Assembly: GCA_030789695.1 (NCBI GenBank)
Contig: CM061139.1
Coordinates: 199,117,641-199,181,640, forward strand
DNA length: 64,000 bases
Source of the DNA: Scilla litardierei
Lineage: Eukaryota; Streptophyta; Magnoliopsida; Asparagales; Asparagaceae
Direction: 5' to 3'
Shown here piece by piece: positions 21,991 to 35,700 of the stretch. Below the pieces are notes generated by a model, which saw nothing but the letters and a program-made list of their open reading frames with translations, was not told the origin of the DNA and searched no databases. Within the stretch, counting starts at the first letter, position 1, and each line of letters begins with the position of its first letter. The position numbers and the translations under genes are program-made.

Positions 21991-24900
21991 CTGTGAAAAG
22001 CAGAATAAGAACAGAAATGAGAACTTTGTTTACAATTATGGAGAAGTAATAGAATGAGACATCAATTATATGACATGCATTGTTAATGTCTTACAAAGAA
22101 TAAAATAATATGTTTTATTCTTAATCCAGCAAACACGAAATCAAGTACTTGCATAAAACAGTGCACTAAAGTTATAATTATGGAGAAGCTTTTCAGACAG
22201 GTCGAGTCTATCTCCCATTTTTGTGAACTCTTTTCTCTAGATTAAACTGCATGTTCTCTATAACTTCTCCTTATGTTATAAAAGACAAACTTTCGTCCAT
22301 AAGATCGCTAATTCTCATGTTTCCTGTGACCAAAACACAGAACGTTACATAGAAGTTGAGTCAAAAGTTACCAGAAGTATAGGCCCTGTTTGGCAAGTGC
22401 AGATGTAGGCATTAGGAGCTTTTTTGAAGAGTGCCGGTGTTGGGCGATTGGTGTCAGTGTATTGTTTGAATTAGCCAAGAACAGAAATGTTCCAACATTC
22501 AGAGTCAACACTAGGACTAGTTACAACTGGCAATTTTATATAGTTCAGCAAAAGTTAGCAGCTAACACATGCTAACACTAGGAGAGATTGTGCCACATGA
22601 TTTTGATCTCAAAAGGATGGACACTGTACCATAAAATGCTTTCCTTCAAAAGCTTATCCCCAGAGAATTTTCTTACTATCACAAATCACGAGAGGAATCA
22701 CACCACAAACTAAAGGGATAAACAGAGGCTAACATTATCCAAACCAATATGCTGGATTAATATCATCAAAATATCACATAATTAATCACCTTGATTGTAA
22801 CAACAATGAGCACAAGCTGAGTATTGACATAACCCAGATCCGGTAGTCATAATTTTATAAGCAGGAATGAAATTATAATGTAAACCATACACAAAAACGA
22901 CAAGGCCACATATTACCGTTTCTATATTTGTAGCACTATATAGAAACGAGAAACTAACAACCAGTACAGTCAAAGGTAAACATATCAAACTAATTCTGAC
23001 ATTCCATGCCAAGATTCTAATGTGGCCCTTGCTCCATCTCCCCAATAATCTGCATTTTTTCACAACTCATACAAGCTCAATAATACGAGACTAGATAAAT
23101 GGTAAGTAGCATGAACACTTTTGTCATGAAGCGCGTGTCGGAGACATCCAATGTATTTTAAGAATCTACCTAGTATTATGAGGTACTCATGTGCAAGATA
23201 GGATGAGCCACATCAATGCACATCAACATGTGCTCACACTAGCATGGAGTTCCCATAAATATTCTAGCCGTGGGTGATCAATTGTAAGGGTGGGCAATTA
23301 TAGCAGTTTGATATAAAGAGATTCCTGGCCGTAAGACTCTTAAAATTTCAGAACAAGCAATATGGATCATATACCTGTCTGATCTGCAAACTGGTTTTCA
23401 TGGTCAAAATCTGATATGGTGCCGAAACCATGAGAACATGCAAGTGTTAGCAGTTGCCGTGCACAAAACATGAGAAAAATTCCTTAAATGAGAAGGTTCT
23501 TTGACTAAGAGGCAATTCAAGGTTTTATATTCTGCGCTAAGAGACAGCATTCTCCATTACCCATTACTGATAGTGTCTAGCAATAAAACTTGACTACTGT
23601 GAGAAAGTCTCAGCAGCAACGAGCTTAAGCCTGCAAACTGCACATGCATGGACATGAATTTTTTTTGCACGTACATGCCCAAGCACATTCACTAATATCC
23701 CTAAACAACAACATGTATCACAACCGCACATGCGCCAAAGCAGCATGCACACCCAAAGGCTCATAAGCATGCTTATATGCATTACCCAACCAAACCCATC
23801 TCACAAACATGCACACATGTGCATCTGCCAGCAACCCCTAGCACTGACACAACTGCACCCATATAACTACAAAGAACACACATGACACATGACCCATGCA
23901 TGCATACATGCGCCATCCACGGGCAAACAATCGTACACATGCACACAAAGTTATGTTACACAGACTTGGACACACCGACATAGGAATGACATGACACGTG
24001 ATACTGAAGTAAATTCAAACAAGCATAATGAAAATACAAGTAACATGTTGACACAAGTGTCTAACTGATAAGAATCAAAACAAAGATTCGATTTTTATTA
24101 ATAAAAACTGAAAATAAAGATACCTTGATCACAATTATAGTGGCGATCACCCTCCCATGACGTCAATTAAAGAGGACGTCCGCACTCTCCCGAAAAACAA
24201 GGGATAATCGCACTTATACAATCAATTTTCTCTTTAAAATAGCCTAAGAAATACCTTAGCCCCTCCCACATATAAATAGATTTCAGAAATAAGGGAAATT
24301 ACAGAAAACCCCAAAAAACTGAAGATTTCCCAAAACGCCCCTAATGAGCCCCAAACACCTATAAAGTCCAGATCCATCATTACTCCGTCCCCGAAAACCA
24401 CATTGTCCTCAACGTTGTGCATGAAGTTCGTGATAGTCCTACTCCAAGTGGGGATGCCCGTCTCCTCCGGGCTCTTCATCCTCCAGTATATCCTCCTTGT
24501 CTTCTCCCACTACAGCAGCTGGAGCTTACGCACTCCACAATGGTGTCATGGGGTAAACCTCTCGTCGCATCTGAAGTACATCCCCTTCTGCCTCCTCTCT
24601 CCTTCTGCCTTCTCTCGCACATCTCCGCATCCATCATTTTCCTAATCTGCCCCTTGTAGTGTCATCCCATTGTTCTCTTGACTGGATGAGTCTGTCCCTG
24701 TCACGGCCTTCTGTGGTCATCCACTCGTGGGCTGGCTGTGGGAATAGAAGCTGCCTCCAGTACCTCCAAATTTCTTCTTCTCCACCAGTCGATTATCTAC
24801 CATCTGTGCTAACTCCATGGACTCCATTAGGTCCTAAGGCCTCTGTATGCGAAGCTATGTGTGAATGGTGGCCTTCAGTACCTTCATGAAGGTGCTCTTT

Positions 24901-26750
24901 AGCATCTCATTAGAAACCCAATGTACATGCACTGGCAGTGCCTCGAGCCGGTCCATGTAGTCCTTCACCGTGTCGTCCTGTCTAAGAGAAAGCAACAGCT
25001 CCCGCAAGTTCCCCACGTGAGTCTTGCGGAATCTCTCCACCAAGCCATCCTTAATCTCGTCACATGAGCGAAACGGTCGCCTATGTTTCCTCCACTGGTA
25101 CCACGCGAGGGTCTTCCCATTTAAACACACCGCCGTCGACTCCCGCTTCTGCTATTTAGTCATGCGGGACACCTTAAAACCCCTCTGCCCTGTAGATCCA
25201 AACCAAAGGATACTCCTCAAATATGGACATCTTCAGCTTCCGAATTCTGTCATGCACCTCAGAAGTCACATGATCTGCTCGTCTGCCTACGTGCCTGGGC
25301 TGGTGTGGCTGGTAGTAGTGCTACCACCTCTCCCTGTGTCGCTCAAATCCCCTCCGTGGGCCTCCATCTCAATCATGTAGTCTCCCCAGTCATCGCTGTC
25401 ATCATAGAAGCCATGAACATCCTGCTCCATGTCCCCCTCTCCACCATCGTCTCCTAGGTACTCCTCATAAGTCGGGGGTGGATGTCGTCTCTGTGTAGCA
25501 TGTCGAGGGTCGTGTGACTCTCGAAACTCATTGTCGTCGTCCCGGCCTCTCAAAAGTACTCTAGAGGGTCATCGTCCTCGTAGCACGTCACCGGGGGGCC
25601 TCGGGGCCCTTGTCGGCTTCCTGAATCCTTACAGGAACTGTTTCGCCGCCCAAAAATCCCCAATTTGTGATGTTTTAGGGCTAGGGGAAGGCGCCCCCTA
25701 CGGGGATTCTGCAGGGGGCAACAGCCCCTGTAGGGTGTACTACATGGGCTTCCCCGTAGGGGGCGACAGCCCCTGTAGGGTGTACTACATGGGCTGGCTC
25801 CCATTGCAAGCCCCCTGTGGGGGTTCTGCAAGGGACATCAACCCTTGGGTGGCTGTTGCACACGATTTCGCCCCTTGGTTCTTCCTCCTTGAGTTTCGAG
25901 AGTAGCTGACATTCATAATGGGATCCTCCGCTTCCTCCTCGAAGTAGTTGTCGGCGTCGAAAAGCTTCCCTTCTTCATAAGCATCCACCTTTCCCTTTCC
26001 CTTTTCCAAAGACGGCGCCTTTTGTCAAAAATTAGGGGTTTCACCTTCTTTTGTTTGAATAGCCATCACGAGCCCCGAGATTTGTTGCAAGATCTGTGCT
26101 AGGATTTCCTACATGCCATCAAATCTTTGCTTCGTCACCGCCCTTTTCCGCCGAAACCCTAAGTTCCTCCACGACCTTTTTCAATTCCTTGATTTCGTCG
26201 TCGAACCATTCTTCCAAAGATTCGATCTTTTCTTTGGATCTCGCCGTTATCGTCATGAATCTTGATGCTCTGATACCAAATTGATGAGAACCAAAACAAA
26301 GATTCTATTTCTATTAATAAAAACTGAAAATAAAGATACCTTGATCAAAATTATAGGGCGATCACCATCCCAAGACACCAATTAAAGAGGTCGTCCGCAC
26401 CCTCCCGAAGAACGAGGGTTAATCACATCTCTATAATCAATTTTCTCTCAAAAATAGCCCATCTCTACAATCAATTTTCTCTCAAAAATAGCCTAAGAAA
26501 TAACTCAGCCCCTCCCACCTATAAATAAATTTCAGAAATAAGAAAAATTACAAAAAACCCCAAAAAGACTGAAAATTTTCCAAAACGTCTCTAAAATCCG
26601 AAAATTTCCAAACCGTCCCTAATGAACCCAAAACACCTAAAAAGTCCGGATCTATCACTAACATGAATGTCTGACATGACGCGTCTCCAAAGTTAAAGTG
26701 GGTGTGCTTCATATACCCATAGGGATCCATATGTGCTGCATGCCCCCCCC

Positions 26751-26782
<32 letters not shown>

Positions 26783-29700
26783 TCCAAGCCAAGAGAAACG
26801 CTTATTCACACGCATGAACACAGTGCACCACACACATACCAGGCACAACCACCCATCTTAAAACATCCATCATCCATTTCACATACCTTTTTTTCTCATC
26901 ATCCTATGTCATTTGCTGCTCTACTTATGTTCATATCTGTTACTCTCGTCTCTGATTCTTTAATTAGTTATTTGCTATTTAAATGGGGTTCTACTCAGAT
27001 GTCTTCTTTTAGGACAAGCCACACAACTTAATATGTAAAGACAAAAAGCGCTTGCAGCCACTTGAAACATAAGAAGCAAATTTGATACCATCAACTTGTG
27101 TTTCTCTATGATGGCGATGCATCCTAGAATAGCTACATAGAAAACAGAACAATAGTTTACGGTTTTCTCTTTCCATTCACATGCTTAACTGGCTGTCCAT
27201 GGTTTATAGCATTTGAGTAAAACTAAATAAATATGAAGGAAAAAAAATTTATGACTTTTGTACTTTGCGGGTGCCATATGATTGAACCTAACCATACTTA
27301 ATATACCATTTCCACATACGCAATCTTAATGTAATTGAGTTGAACTTGAAAGCGCTAAAGGTAAAAGGATATAATCTTTTCCACTAGGTACTCCAATGAA
27401 GAACCAAGGAAAGTAACAAATTAATAAAATATAGCAACTATAAAAAATTGAAAAGAAAAAAATTTAAACTAGACAATGTACAGCTCAGTATTGGTGGGCA
27501 CACAAATGGATAAAACAAGATCAGTTACGTTATTCTTGACAGTAGTATAATTTGATAAATTTAGCAAAGGACAATTTTTCCATTTAGGCTTATTTTTTAA
27601 ACTAATTTAAAAAATCGACCTACTTGAAAACTAATTACCAAAACCGACTAAGTTCTGGGCGCGCGCGTGCGGGGGGCTTTTTGGGCTTTGGACGCGGTTT
27701 GAAACCGCGTCCAATTTGAAATTTGGACGCGGTTTCAAACCGCGTCCAATTTGAAATTTGGACGCGGTTTCAAACCGCGTCCAAAATGATTCCTATACTG
27801 CGGCCAGTGACGGTTCATTGCCTTCTTCTTTGTTTCTTTCTTAGTTTCTTCCGTCCTAGCCAAAAACCCTAAAACCCACGTATTGTCCTTCTCCGATCAG
27901 GGATTGAAATCTAGCTCTCATCAAGTATTGACAACATTCATTGGGTATGATTTTTGTAATTTTTTGTCATGATGCTCTTGAGTTCTCCCAAATGTAAATG
28001 TATGCTAAAAATTTAAGCTAAAATTAGGTATGTGGTTTAGTGTTGATAAAATTTATTGTCAATAGGTATGGGGTTTAGTGTTTAAGCTAAAAAAATTTTG
28101 TCATTCGGTATGGGGTTTAGTATTGATGAAATTTATTTTGTATGCTAAAAATTTAAGCTAAAATTTTAGATCAATACCATGTATTTAGTGTTGAATACCA
28201 TGTATTTTATGGAATACCATGTATTTAGTGATGAAACATCAATGACAAAATTTTAGATGAAATAGCAATCCTTTATATGCTAAATTTTTTTCTACCCAAA
28301 TGACATGTATAAATTGAAATAAATTTTAAATGAAACCACAATTCATGTTGGTTGATTGTAACATTCATCATTAACATCAACATCCAATTTTTTTCATCTT
28401 ATATATTTTTTCTCGCAGATATGGACCCAGGACCTGTTTCAGATTCGGTCTTGAATGAACAGGCACGACATCGTTCAGCAAATATACAGCCTGGACAGGT
28501 ATGAACAAAACTAGTGAATTAATATTTTACGCAATGTATCTTTCTTCGTAATTTTGCATGAAGTACAATAACAGTACGTATTTTTTGGTTGCAGGCGGAT
28601 ATTATATTGGTAGTGGACCACACGAGGAAACATACCGCATGGGTTTTAGATGAGAGGGCAGCACACTATATGGAAATTGCCAAGCTTGATGTATGTGCGA
28701 GGTTGAAGTGGATACGATTGGATTGGGCGTTACTTTCTGCATTGGTGGATAGATGGAGGCCTGAGACCAATACATTCCATCTACGTTAAGGTGAGATGAC
28801 GATCACATTGCAGGACGTGTCAGTCATCACGGGCCTTCCTGTTGAGGGCATTCCTATATGGAGAATGCCAACCCGTCCCAATTGGGAGATCTGATGGAGC
28901 GGCTCCTTGGACAGGCAGCCACAGAAAACCAAGGAGCTAAGGTAAAACTGAGCTGGTTGCGAGAGACGTTTATGGAGTTGCCTGCCCAAGCCACCCTTGA
29001 GGAGATTCGGCAATATACTCGGACATATATTTTGCATATGATGGGCACATTATTGGTGCCAGATCCAAGTAAAGGGTCGGTGCATCTCAGATGGTTGACA
29101 AAGATGGAGCATATAGAAGCCATTAGAGATTATTCCTGGGGCAATGCTGTTCTTGCGCACCTGTACGCAGAGCTAAGTAAGGTGGCAAGAAGGGAAACAA
29201 CTGGGTTATACGCATGCTCCACCTTGTTGCAGGTATACAATTTGAAACTTAAGTTCATTGTAATAATTTTTTATATAGTAACAGTCACTGACAAATTCAT
29301 ATTCACAGGTATGGTCATGGGAGAGATTGCATATAGGCAGGCCGACTTGCTCCCAAGACATATTGGATGGCACCCTCCCTTTAGGGTGCAGGTGGAATGT
29401 GCCATTATCATTCAGAGAAAACCCTCAGCGGCAACTGGATTTTTATAGAAACGAGCTTGACATGTTAGAGCCTACGCAGGTAAGAAGTTGTAAATTTTAT
29501 ATGTTGATGTGATGAACGATGGATTAATATTATGAATTTTGACGAGTTATTCATAATTTTCATTTTCTTTAGGTGATCTGAGAGCCATATCTTCAGAGAT
29601 ATCAGAATCTGCCTGATTTATGTGTATTAGAAAATCAGAGCTGGCGTGCACGTGTACCGCTAATTTGCTTTGATGTATTGGTGATGCATGTCCCAAATCG

Positions 29701-32700
29701 TGTTATGCGCCAATTTGGTATCCCGCAGCATATTCCAGAAGCGGTTCCAATCATGCCGGTGAAGACCGATATGAACCCTAGAGCATGGAATGAAGCAACT
29801 GTGCAGCCCCTCATGCAGTGGTACAACAGGGCTGAACATATTGTTGAGCAGGGGGATGCTGTTAGTTTAGACGTATATATGGAGTGGTATTGGAGGATCA
29901 CACGGCGGTGGATATATAGTAGGCAAGAACCCCTGTATGGTTACATGCCACGTGGTCCAATCGAGCGTGAAATGGTAAATAGTAGTTCAGCATTAAAATG
30001 TTTGTTTGTTTATTTTATTCATAGGTTTATAATATATATTTTATCCATTTGTTTTACAGACCGACGCACTCAGAATTTTAGAGGACATGTGTACACGTGC
30101 TTACGAAGCACGTGACCCGGAGCAGATCCTTCAAATTAGGGATAAGATCGGACAGGTTCTCCGCGGGACACGGCATAGAAGTGAGGATGCAGGACAGCAA
30201 GAGCCTGCCGGGAATGCAGCAGGCCCTTCTCACCAGTATCAGGCAGCTGGGGATGAAGGAGTCACCTTTCAGCAGTATCAGCCATTTACCGGTGATGAGG
30301 CCGGCACTTCTAAGCAGCTGCAGCCATATACCGGTTATGATGTCGGTGTGTATCAGCAGTATCAGGCGTATACGGGGTATGAAGGCGATCCATCGCAGCA
30401 TTATCAGTCACATACAGGGTATGAAGCCAGCACGTCTCAGCCTATTCCGCCATATACCTTAGTCCCTGAAGATGACCCATGTCAGCAGTATCTGGAAGAC
30501 GAGCCACGACAAACTATGGGAAACGAGCCACATCAGACTCTGGTAGACGATCTACAGCAGACTCGTGTGCATGAAGCTGACACTTCGCTGACACAACACA
30601 CCCAACCAGAAATGGAAGGGGACACATCAACTCAGCAAGGTCGGTTTCTCACATACAGGCGTCGTCGGTCTCTTATGAGCAGGATTTTACATAGGGGGAA
30701 ATGAATGTAATAAAGCTATTTTCATTGTGTTTAAATTTGTCGAAATGTTATTTAAGTTTGGAATGAAATCTGAAATTTTATTTTCAATGTGTTGAAATAT
30801 GGGTTGCGTTGAATGAGATATTTTTGTGCTACGTGGAATGAGATATGAGTTGGATATATGTGGTATATGTCATGGGATATGTGAAATGTGATGGATGTGT
30901 GAATGTGATGGGATGTAGGAATGTGAAAGGAGATGGAAGAGTCGTTTGGGGCTGGCAGCAGCTGTTGCTGCTGCTGATTGCACAAGTTCAGTGCAATCAG
31001 CAAGCTTCTGGGCTGCTGCCAGGTAAGGGCATTTTTGGCCGCGGTTTGAAACCGCGGCCAAAAATGTTCCCAGATTCAGTGCATTTTGGCCGCGGTTTCA
31101 AACCGCCTCCTCGATGCAGTATCCCACTTCAGGCACTTGCACATGGAATTTCTTCAGTCGGATGCAGTATATTACTTCAAGCACGTGAACCGCCTCCTCG
31201 ATGCGATGTAGCCCTAGATCATTGGCTGAAGTTAGTACACAAGAATTTTCATAAAGACTAAACATGAAATGTGAAAAAGAACATACGATGCTGTGCGTAG
31301 AGGATTTCGGCAACGTGATTTCTTATGACCAAGCTGATGACAATTGGTGCATCTATTCTGACTGCTTCCTTCACGTGGACGATCCATTTCTCCCCGAATC
31401 CGTGTCGATCTTGGCCGACCGGGTTGTCTTCTTTTTCTGGAGGAAGTAAACTGGGTCCATCCCACTCCTTCCAGTACCTTTCATCTGGTATGGGATGAAA
31501 TTCTGTGATATATGACCGTTGATATTTACTCACACTATACCATGGTGAACAAAATGGCCAATATGATATGTTGGCACCATATTGCTGTCTTGACGTTGCG
31601 GCGATCACATGGACACATGGCATATGCTGAAGCATAGGAATGTTGCACGAACATGTGCAACGGTCACCTTCTATCGTCACGGTATATGCTTGTGCATCTG
31701 TATCCACCACCTGCCACTCAAAGTCACCAAATCTTGTGATGTAGCAACACCGGGCTGCTTGCACACGTGCACCAATAATGTTCTCAGTTTGTAGGCTGAA
31801 AGTGGTCGTCCAACGGAGTCCATCTAGCCGCCGATGATAGAAATACTTGTTTAATTTATAAAAGGTTCTTGCAATCAACGATTGTATCGGAAGCGCTCTA
31901 GCTCCTTTAAGAACCCCATTGAAGCTCTCCGAACAATTGGTTGTCATTATACAATAGCGTCTACCGCCATCTTCGTGTTTCGCCCACCTCTTTGTATCTG
32001 CCCCCAAGTTTGTAGTAATCCAATCATCAGCTGCAACAGACTCTTTTCTAATCTTTTCACGGAAAAAATTATATTTCAACAAGTCTGATGCATTGCCAGC
32101 TTCCCATAGGTTATTTTCCAATGTAGCTGTTCGGAACCCTTTCGCCATGTAATTTGCAATAACGTGGCGCAGACAATACCTATGGTGTCTAGAACCTGGC
32201 CAGCCCTCTCGTAGTGCTCTCGGAATACCTTTCATTCTATCGGAAATGAAGGTAATCGTTCGGTTTCTACGGGCACTCGGTATCAACTCATAGATGCAGC
32301 AGAAAAACCACTTCCAATTTTCAACATTCTCAGCTGATACTACTGCAAATGCTAACGGAAATAGGCCCACATTTGCATCCACGCCTGTAGCCACCAGTAA
32401 GCACCCTGCATATTTCTCATACAAATGTGTGCCATCAATACTTAGGACCGGCCTGCAGTGTTTGAACCCTTCAATTGATGGTCCAAAAGACCAAAACACT
32501 CATGTAAACTGTGCCACTCTAGGCCCGATAGTTTCATATGTAATTTTATACACTGTTCCAGGATTGCTTTCCTTGATGGCTTCTAAGTACTGTGGAAGCC
32601 TCTTGTATGACTCCTCCCAATCCCCAAATATCCTCGCTACAGCTTTCGATCTAGCCATCCATGCTTTGTGATATGATATTCTGATGTGTAACATGGCATG

Positions 32701-35700
32701 AATGGCATCTTGTATTTCTGCAGGTGTCATATCAAGCTTGGTCTTCACCTGGGGCATAATTTTGTAACTTATGAAAGATGAGGTGGCTTGACTATGATCG
32801 GTATTTAGAGTGGGATTGTTGCAGGTGTGATCATCACCTACTTTTGTTATCTTGAACATCCCAGCTGTTCTTTTTCCCACCGCTGCATAAATCCTCCAAG
32901 GACAATTCATACTTCCCTCATCTTAAGTATGCGGATTCACTTCATGATTCAAGCTACATATCACGGAATAGCAAGTTTTGTTTGTCTTGATTGGTCTAAA
33001 TGAGACATTGTGCTCGATGCTCCATTCTGTTATTGCTTTTATCAAGTCGATCTTTGTATCATACATATCACCGACGTTGAAAACTCCGAAACTGCTGGGA
33101 AGCCTAGGCTCTATCAGATGTCTTTCTTGGGTATTCCTCATAATTGTTGTGTTTACCCATTGTTCCTCATCCTCTCCATCTGGCAACGGCTCTTCAAACT
33201 GCACATTTGTATTGTCTGCAACAGATTGATGTATCCATTCTGTATCATCTGCATGTAGATCGGCAGCAACCTGCATGCTATCCTCCCTCACATTCGGATG
33301 TTCATCATCATCTGTGCCATCACTTTCGTCATCCACCTGTCTCGCTATAGACATCGATGCTCCAATATATGGGGGTTTGTCAATATCTTCAAGAATCACA
33401 TTTTCTTGCGTGGGCATCGTCTCTGGTACAGATGGACCATGAGTATAAGTGGAGTAAGTTGCATTTGCATCATCTCCTTGTCCCGCAACATTCCAACTGC
33501 GAAGTGTCATATGAATAATTGAAATGTTTAGCATATGGAATTTATTTCATACAAATATAACATAAACATATTTATTACTTCAAAACTTTCTATACTTACG
33601 TATCCTCTTGTTGGTTATACGAACATCCTTCTCCCGACATATTCTCTATAGGCATAAAGTCAGCCGAATCATTACCAATGTCCAGCATACGAGTAAATGT
33701 GCCATGTGGTTCGCTCACTCTGGTGTTGAGTATTGCTTCTTTTTCCACATATATTTCAACTGATCGTTGAACTTCACCCAAGCTAAATAGAATCTCCATG
33801 TCCCCGTCATCTGATATCTTAACCGATGTAAACCTTTGATCAGTTATTGGCCATTTGCACACCAGATTCAATGCAAACTCCTGCCGGTTTATCCGTGTGC
33901 CTATGTATATCCGATCTACTAGCTCGGAATATGTTGACGGTCTTCTCACAATAATTGGTCTCACAGTACCCCCGACATACTTCGGTTCGTGATTTTCATC
34001 AATCATTAAATCTCCATCAAAATAGCATGTAACAAACATCCTATCACTTGCCATTATTTTAACCCTACACATAATTGACATTCATTAATTTCTCTAAAAC
34101 CATCAAAATTTGAATTATTTCAAGAACATATATCTTATTATGAAGTAGATTTCTCACCTCAAAATCACCTAGAAGCTGCACACCAAATCACCAAAACCTT
34201 CTTGAGATGGTTTGAATTTTACTTCGACCTAGGAGTAAAAATCGCTTCTGGTCGAGGATGAAACAAATAAACACAATATGCTCCTGGGCAGCAGCTGCGG
34301 GTTGCTGATAACTTGGGCATTGGACGCGGTTTCAAACCGCGTCCAAATTTCAAATTGGACGCGGTTTCAAACCGCGTCCAAAGCCCAAAAAGCGCCCCCC
34401 CCCCACGCGCGAGCCCAGAACTTAGTCGGTTTTGGTAATTAGTTTTCAAGTAGGTCGATTTTTTAAATATGTTTTAAAAATAAGCCTAAATGCAAAAATT
34501 GTCCTTTAGCAAAATTTCCAGCATTCTTATTCAAACCAAGCCAGCACATCATACATGAGAATTTAGCAATATATTTTATGATAACTTATTCGGCAATCTA
34601 CGAATGAAGTTACTGCGTGCAACTGAAAAGCAGCACATGTAAAAGCAGAAGTTAAAAAAAGATTGAAGTACTATTTTCAAGAGAACAGATTCAACAAAAT
34701 AAATATATTTCCATGAAATAAATAACATAGCCTGGAAAAAATTTCCTACATCATTTCCTTTAAAACTTATGAAAAAGAGGCCAAGCCTAAGATGAGATGG
34801 TTGGAATAGAAGTACCACATTCACTTTAAAACTAATGGAAAAAATGATTTGGACACTTTACATAGGTTTTCTAACACAAGACAGAGGCCTGTGGAGCTTC
34901 AATTACTCTGAAGCAGAAGCAAAATCAAGTCATTGAGGAAGCCCAATCAAAAGTCATTTTTAGTTTTTTTAGGCTATTTAGTTTATTTCAAATAAAATGC
35001 ATGTGTCCTGCATGTAGACTAAATAGTCGTCTAGAGCCTTCTTTTATCATTCATTTGATTTTCTTCATTTTATTCAGCACGTGATTTGCATGCAAATCTG
35101 CTTGTACTCAGAAATAATTGATCAATGGAATTAAGAGAATGAACTCAATTTTGAGAGCAGCCATATATTTTTTCGGTAGAATAGGGAGGCCAAATATGGT
35201 TAGTGAGAAACCAAGAGTTCTCAGAAATCTCCTTGCATGTAAGATACTTATGAGTGCCAAGGGGTTTGATCTTTTGATCTTCACATTCTAAAACCCCAAA
35301 CCAATAAATATCGGGTGAAGCCAAGGGGTTTTACCCATTCAATGGTTTCACATGAATAAAACTTTTGCGACGGGTGGATGAACAAGCAAAACCCCGTGGG
35401 TTCACTCGATATTTAGTAGTTTAGAGTTTTAGAATGTGAAGATCAAAATGAACGGTTCCGATCATAAAAAATAGAGGATGAACTTTTTAAGGCACATATG
35501 TGGATTAGCCACAAAGTACATAGGCACCCAAAAAACCCCTCACAACAACTAGGACGTAGTCTCCACACGAGTTTCCCGTTGGGTGCAAAACCGGGTGCAA
35601 ATGGAAAGAGCGGGTGTGAATGTGTGTATTGTTTTGGGAGTTTTGGGGTTTTTTGATCAGGTGTAGGTTTTTGGGTTTTTGGGTTTTTGGGTTTTTTGGG

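Larger units (their letters stand above)
27566..34507. mobile_element. MULE (Mutator-like) element with plant-mobile-domain gene and transposase
   Basis: The terminal inverted repeats of about 200 bp read AAAGGACAATTTTT from each end and include ACCGACTAAGTTCTGGGC and hairpins of the type GGACGCGGTTTGAAACCGCGTCC. Inside are two convergent genes: a plant-mobile-domain gene on the plus strand and a MuDR-type transposase on the minus strand. Both are broken by stops and frameshifts. A clear 9-bp target duplication was not found; only AGC is shared at the edges. It sits within intron 1 of the MORF9-like gene. Confidence 0.9.

Noticed and set aside
22382..22585. hAT or Harbinger MITE beginning GGCCCTGTTTGG
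   Set aside because: No inverted partner or target duplication could be found, so it was kept only as a note.
27557..34510. AGC on both sides of the MULE as a target duplication
   Set aside because: MULEs make 9- to 11-base duplications; three bases are not evidence.
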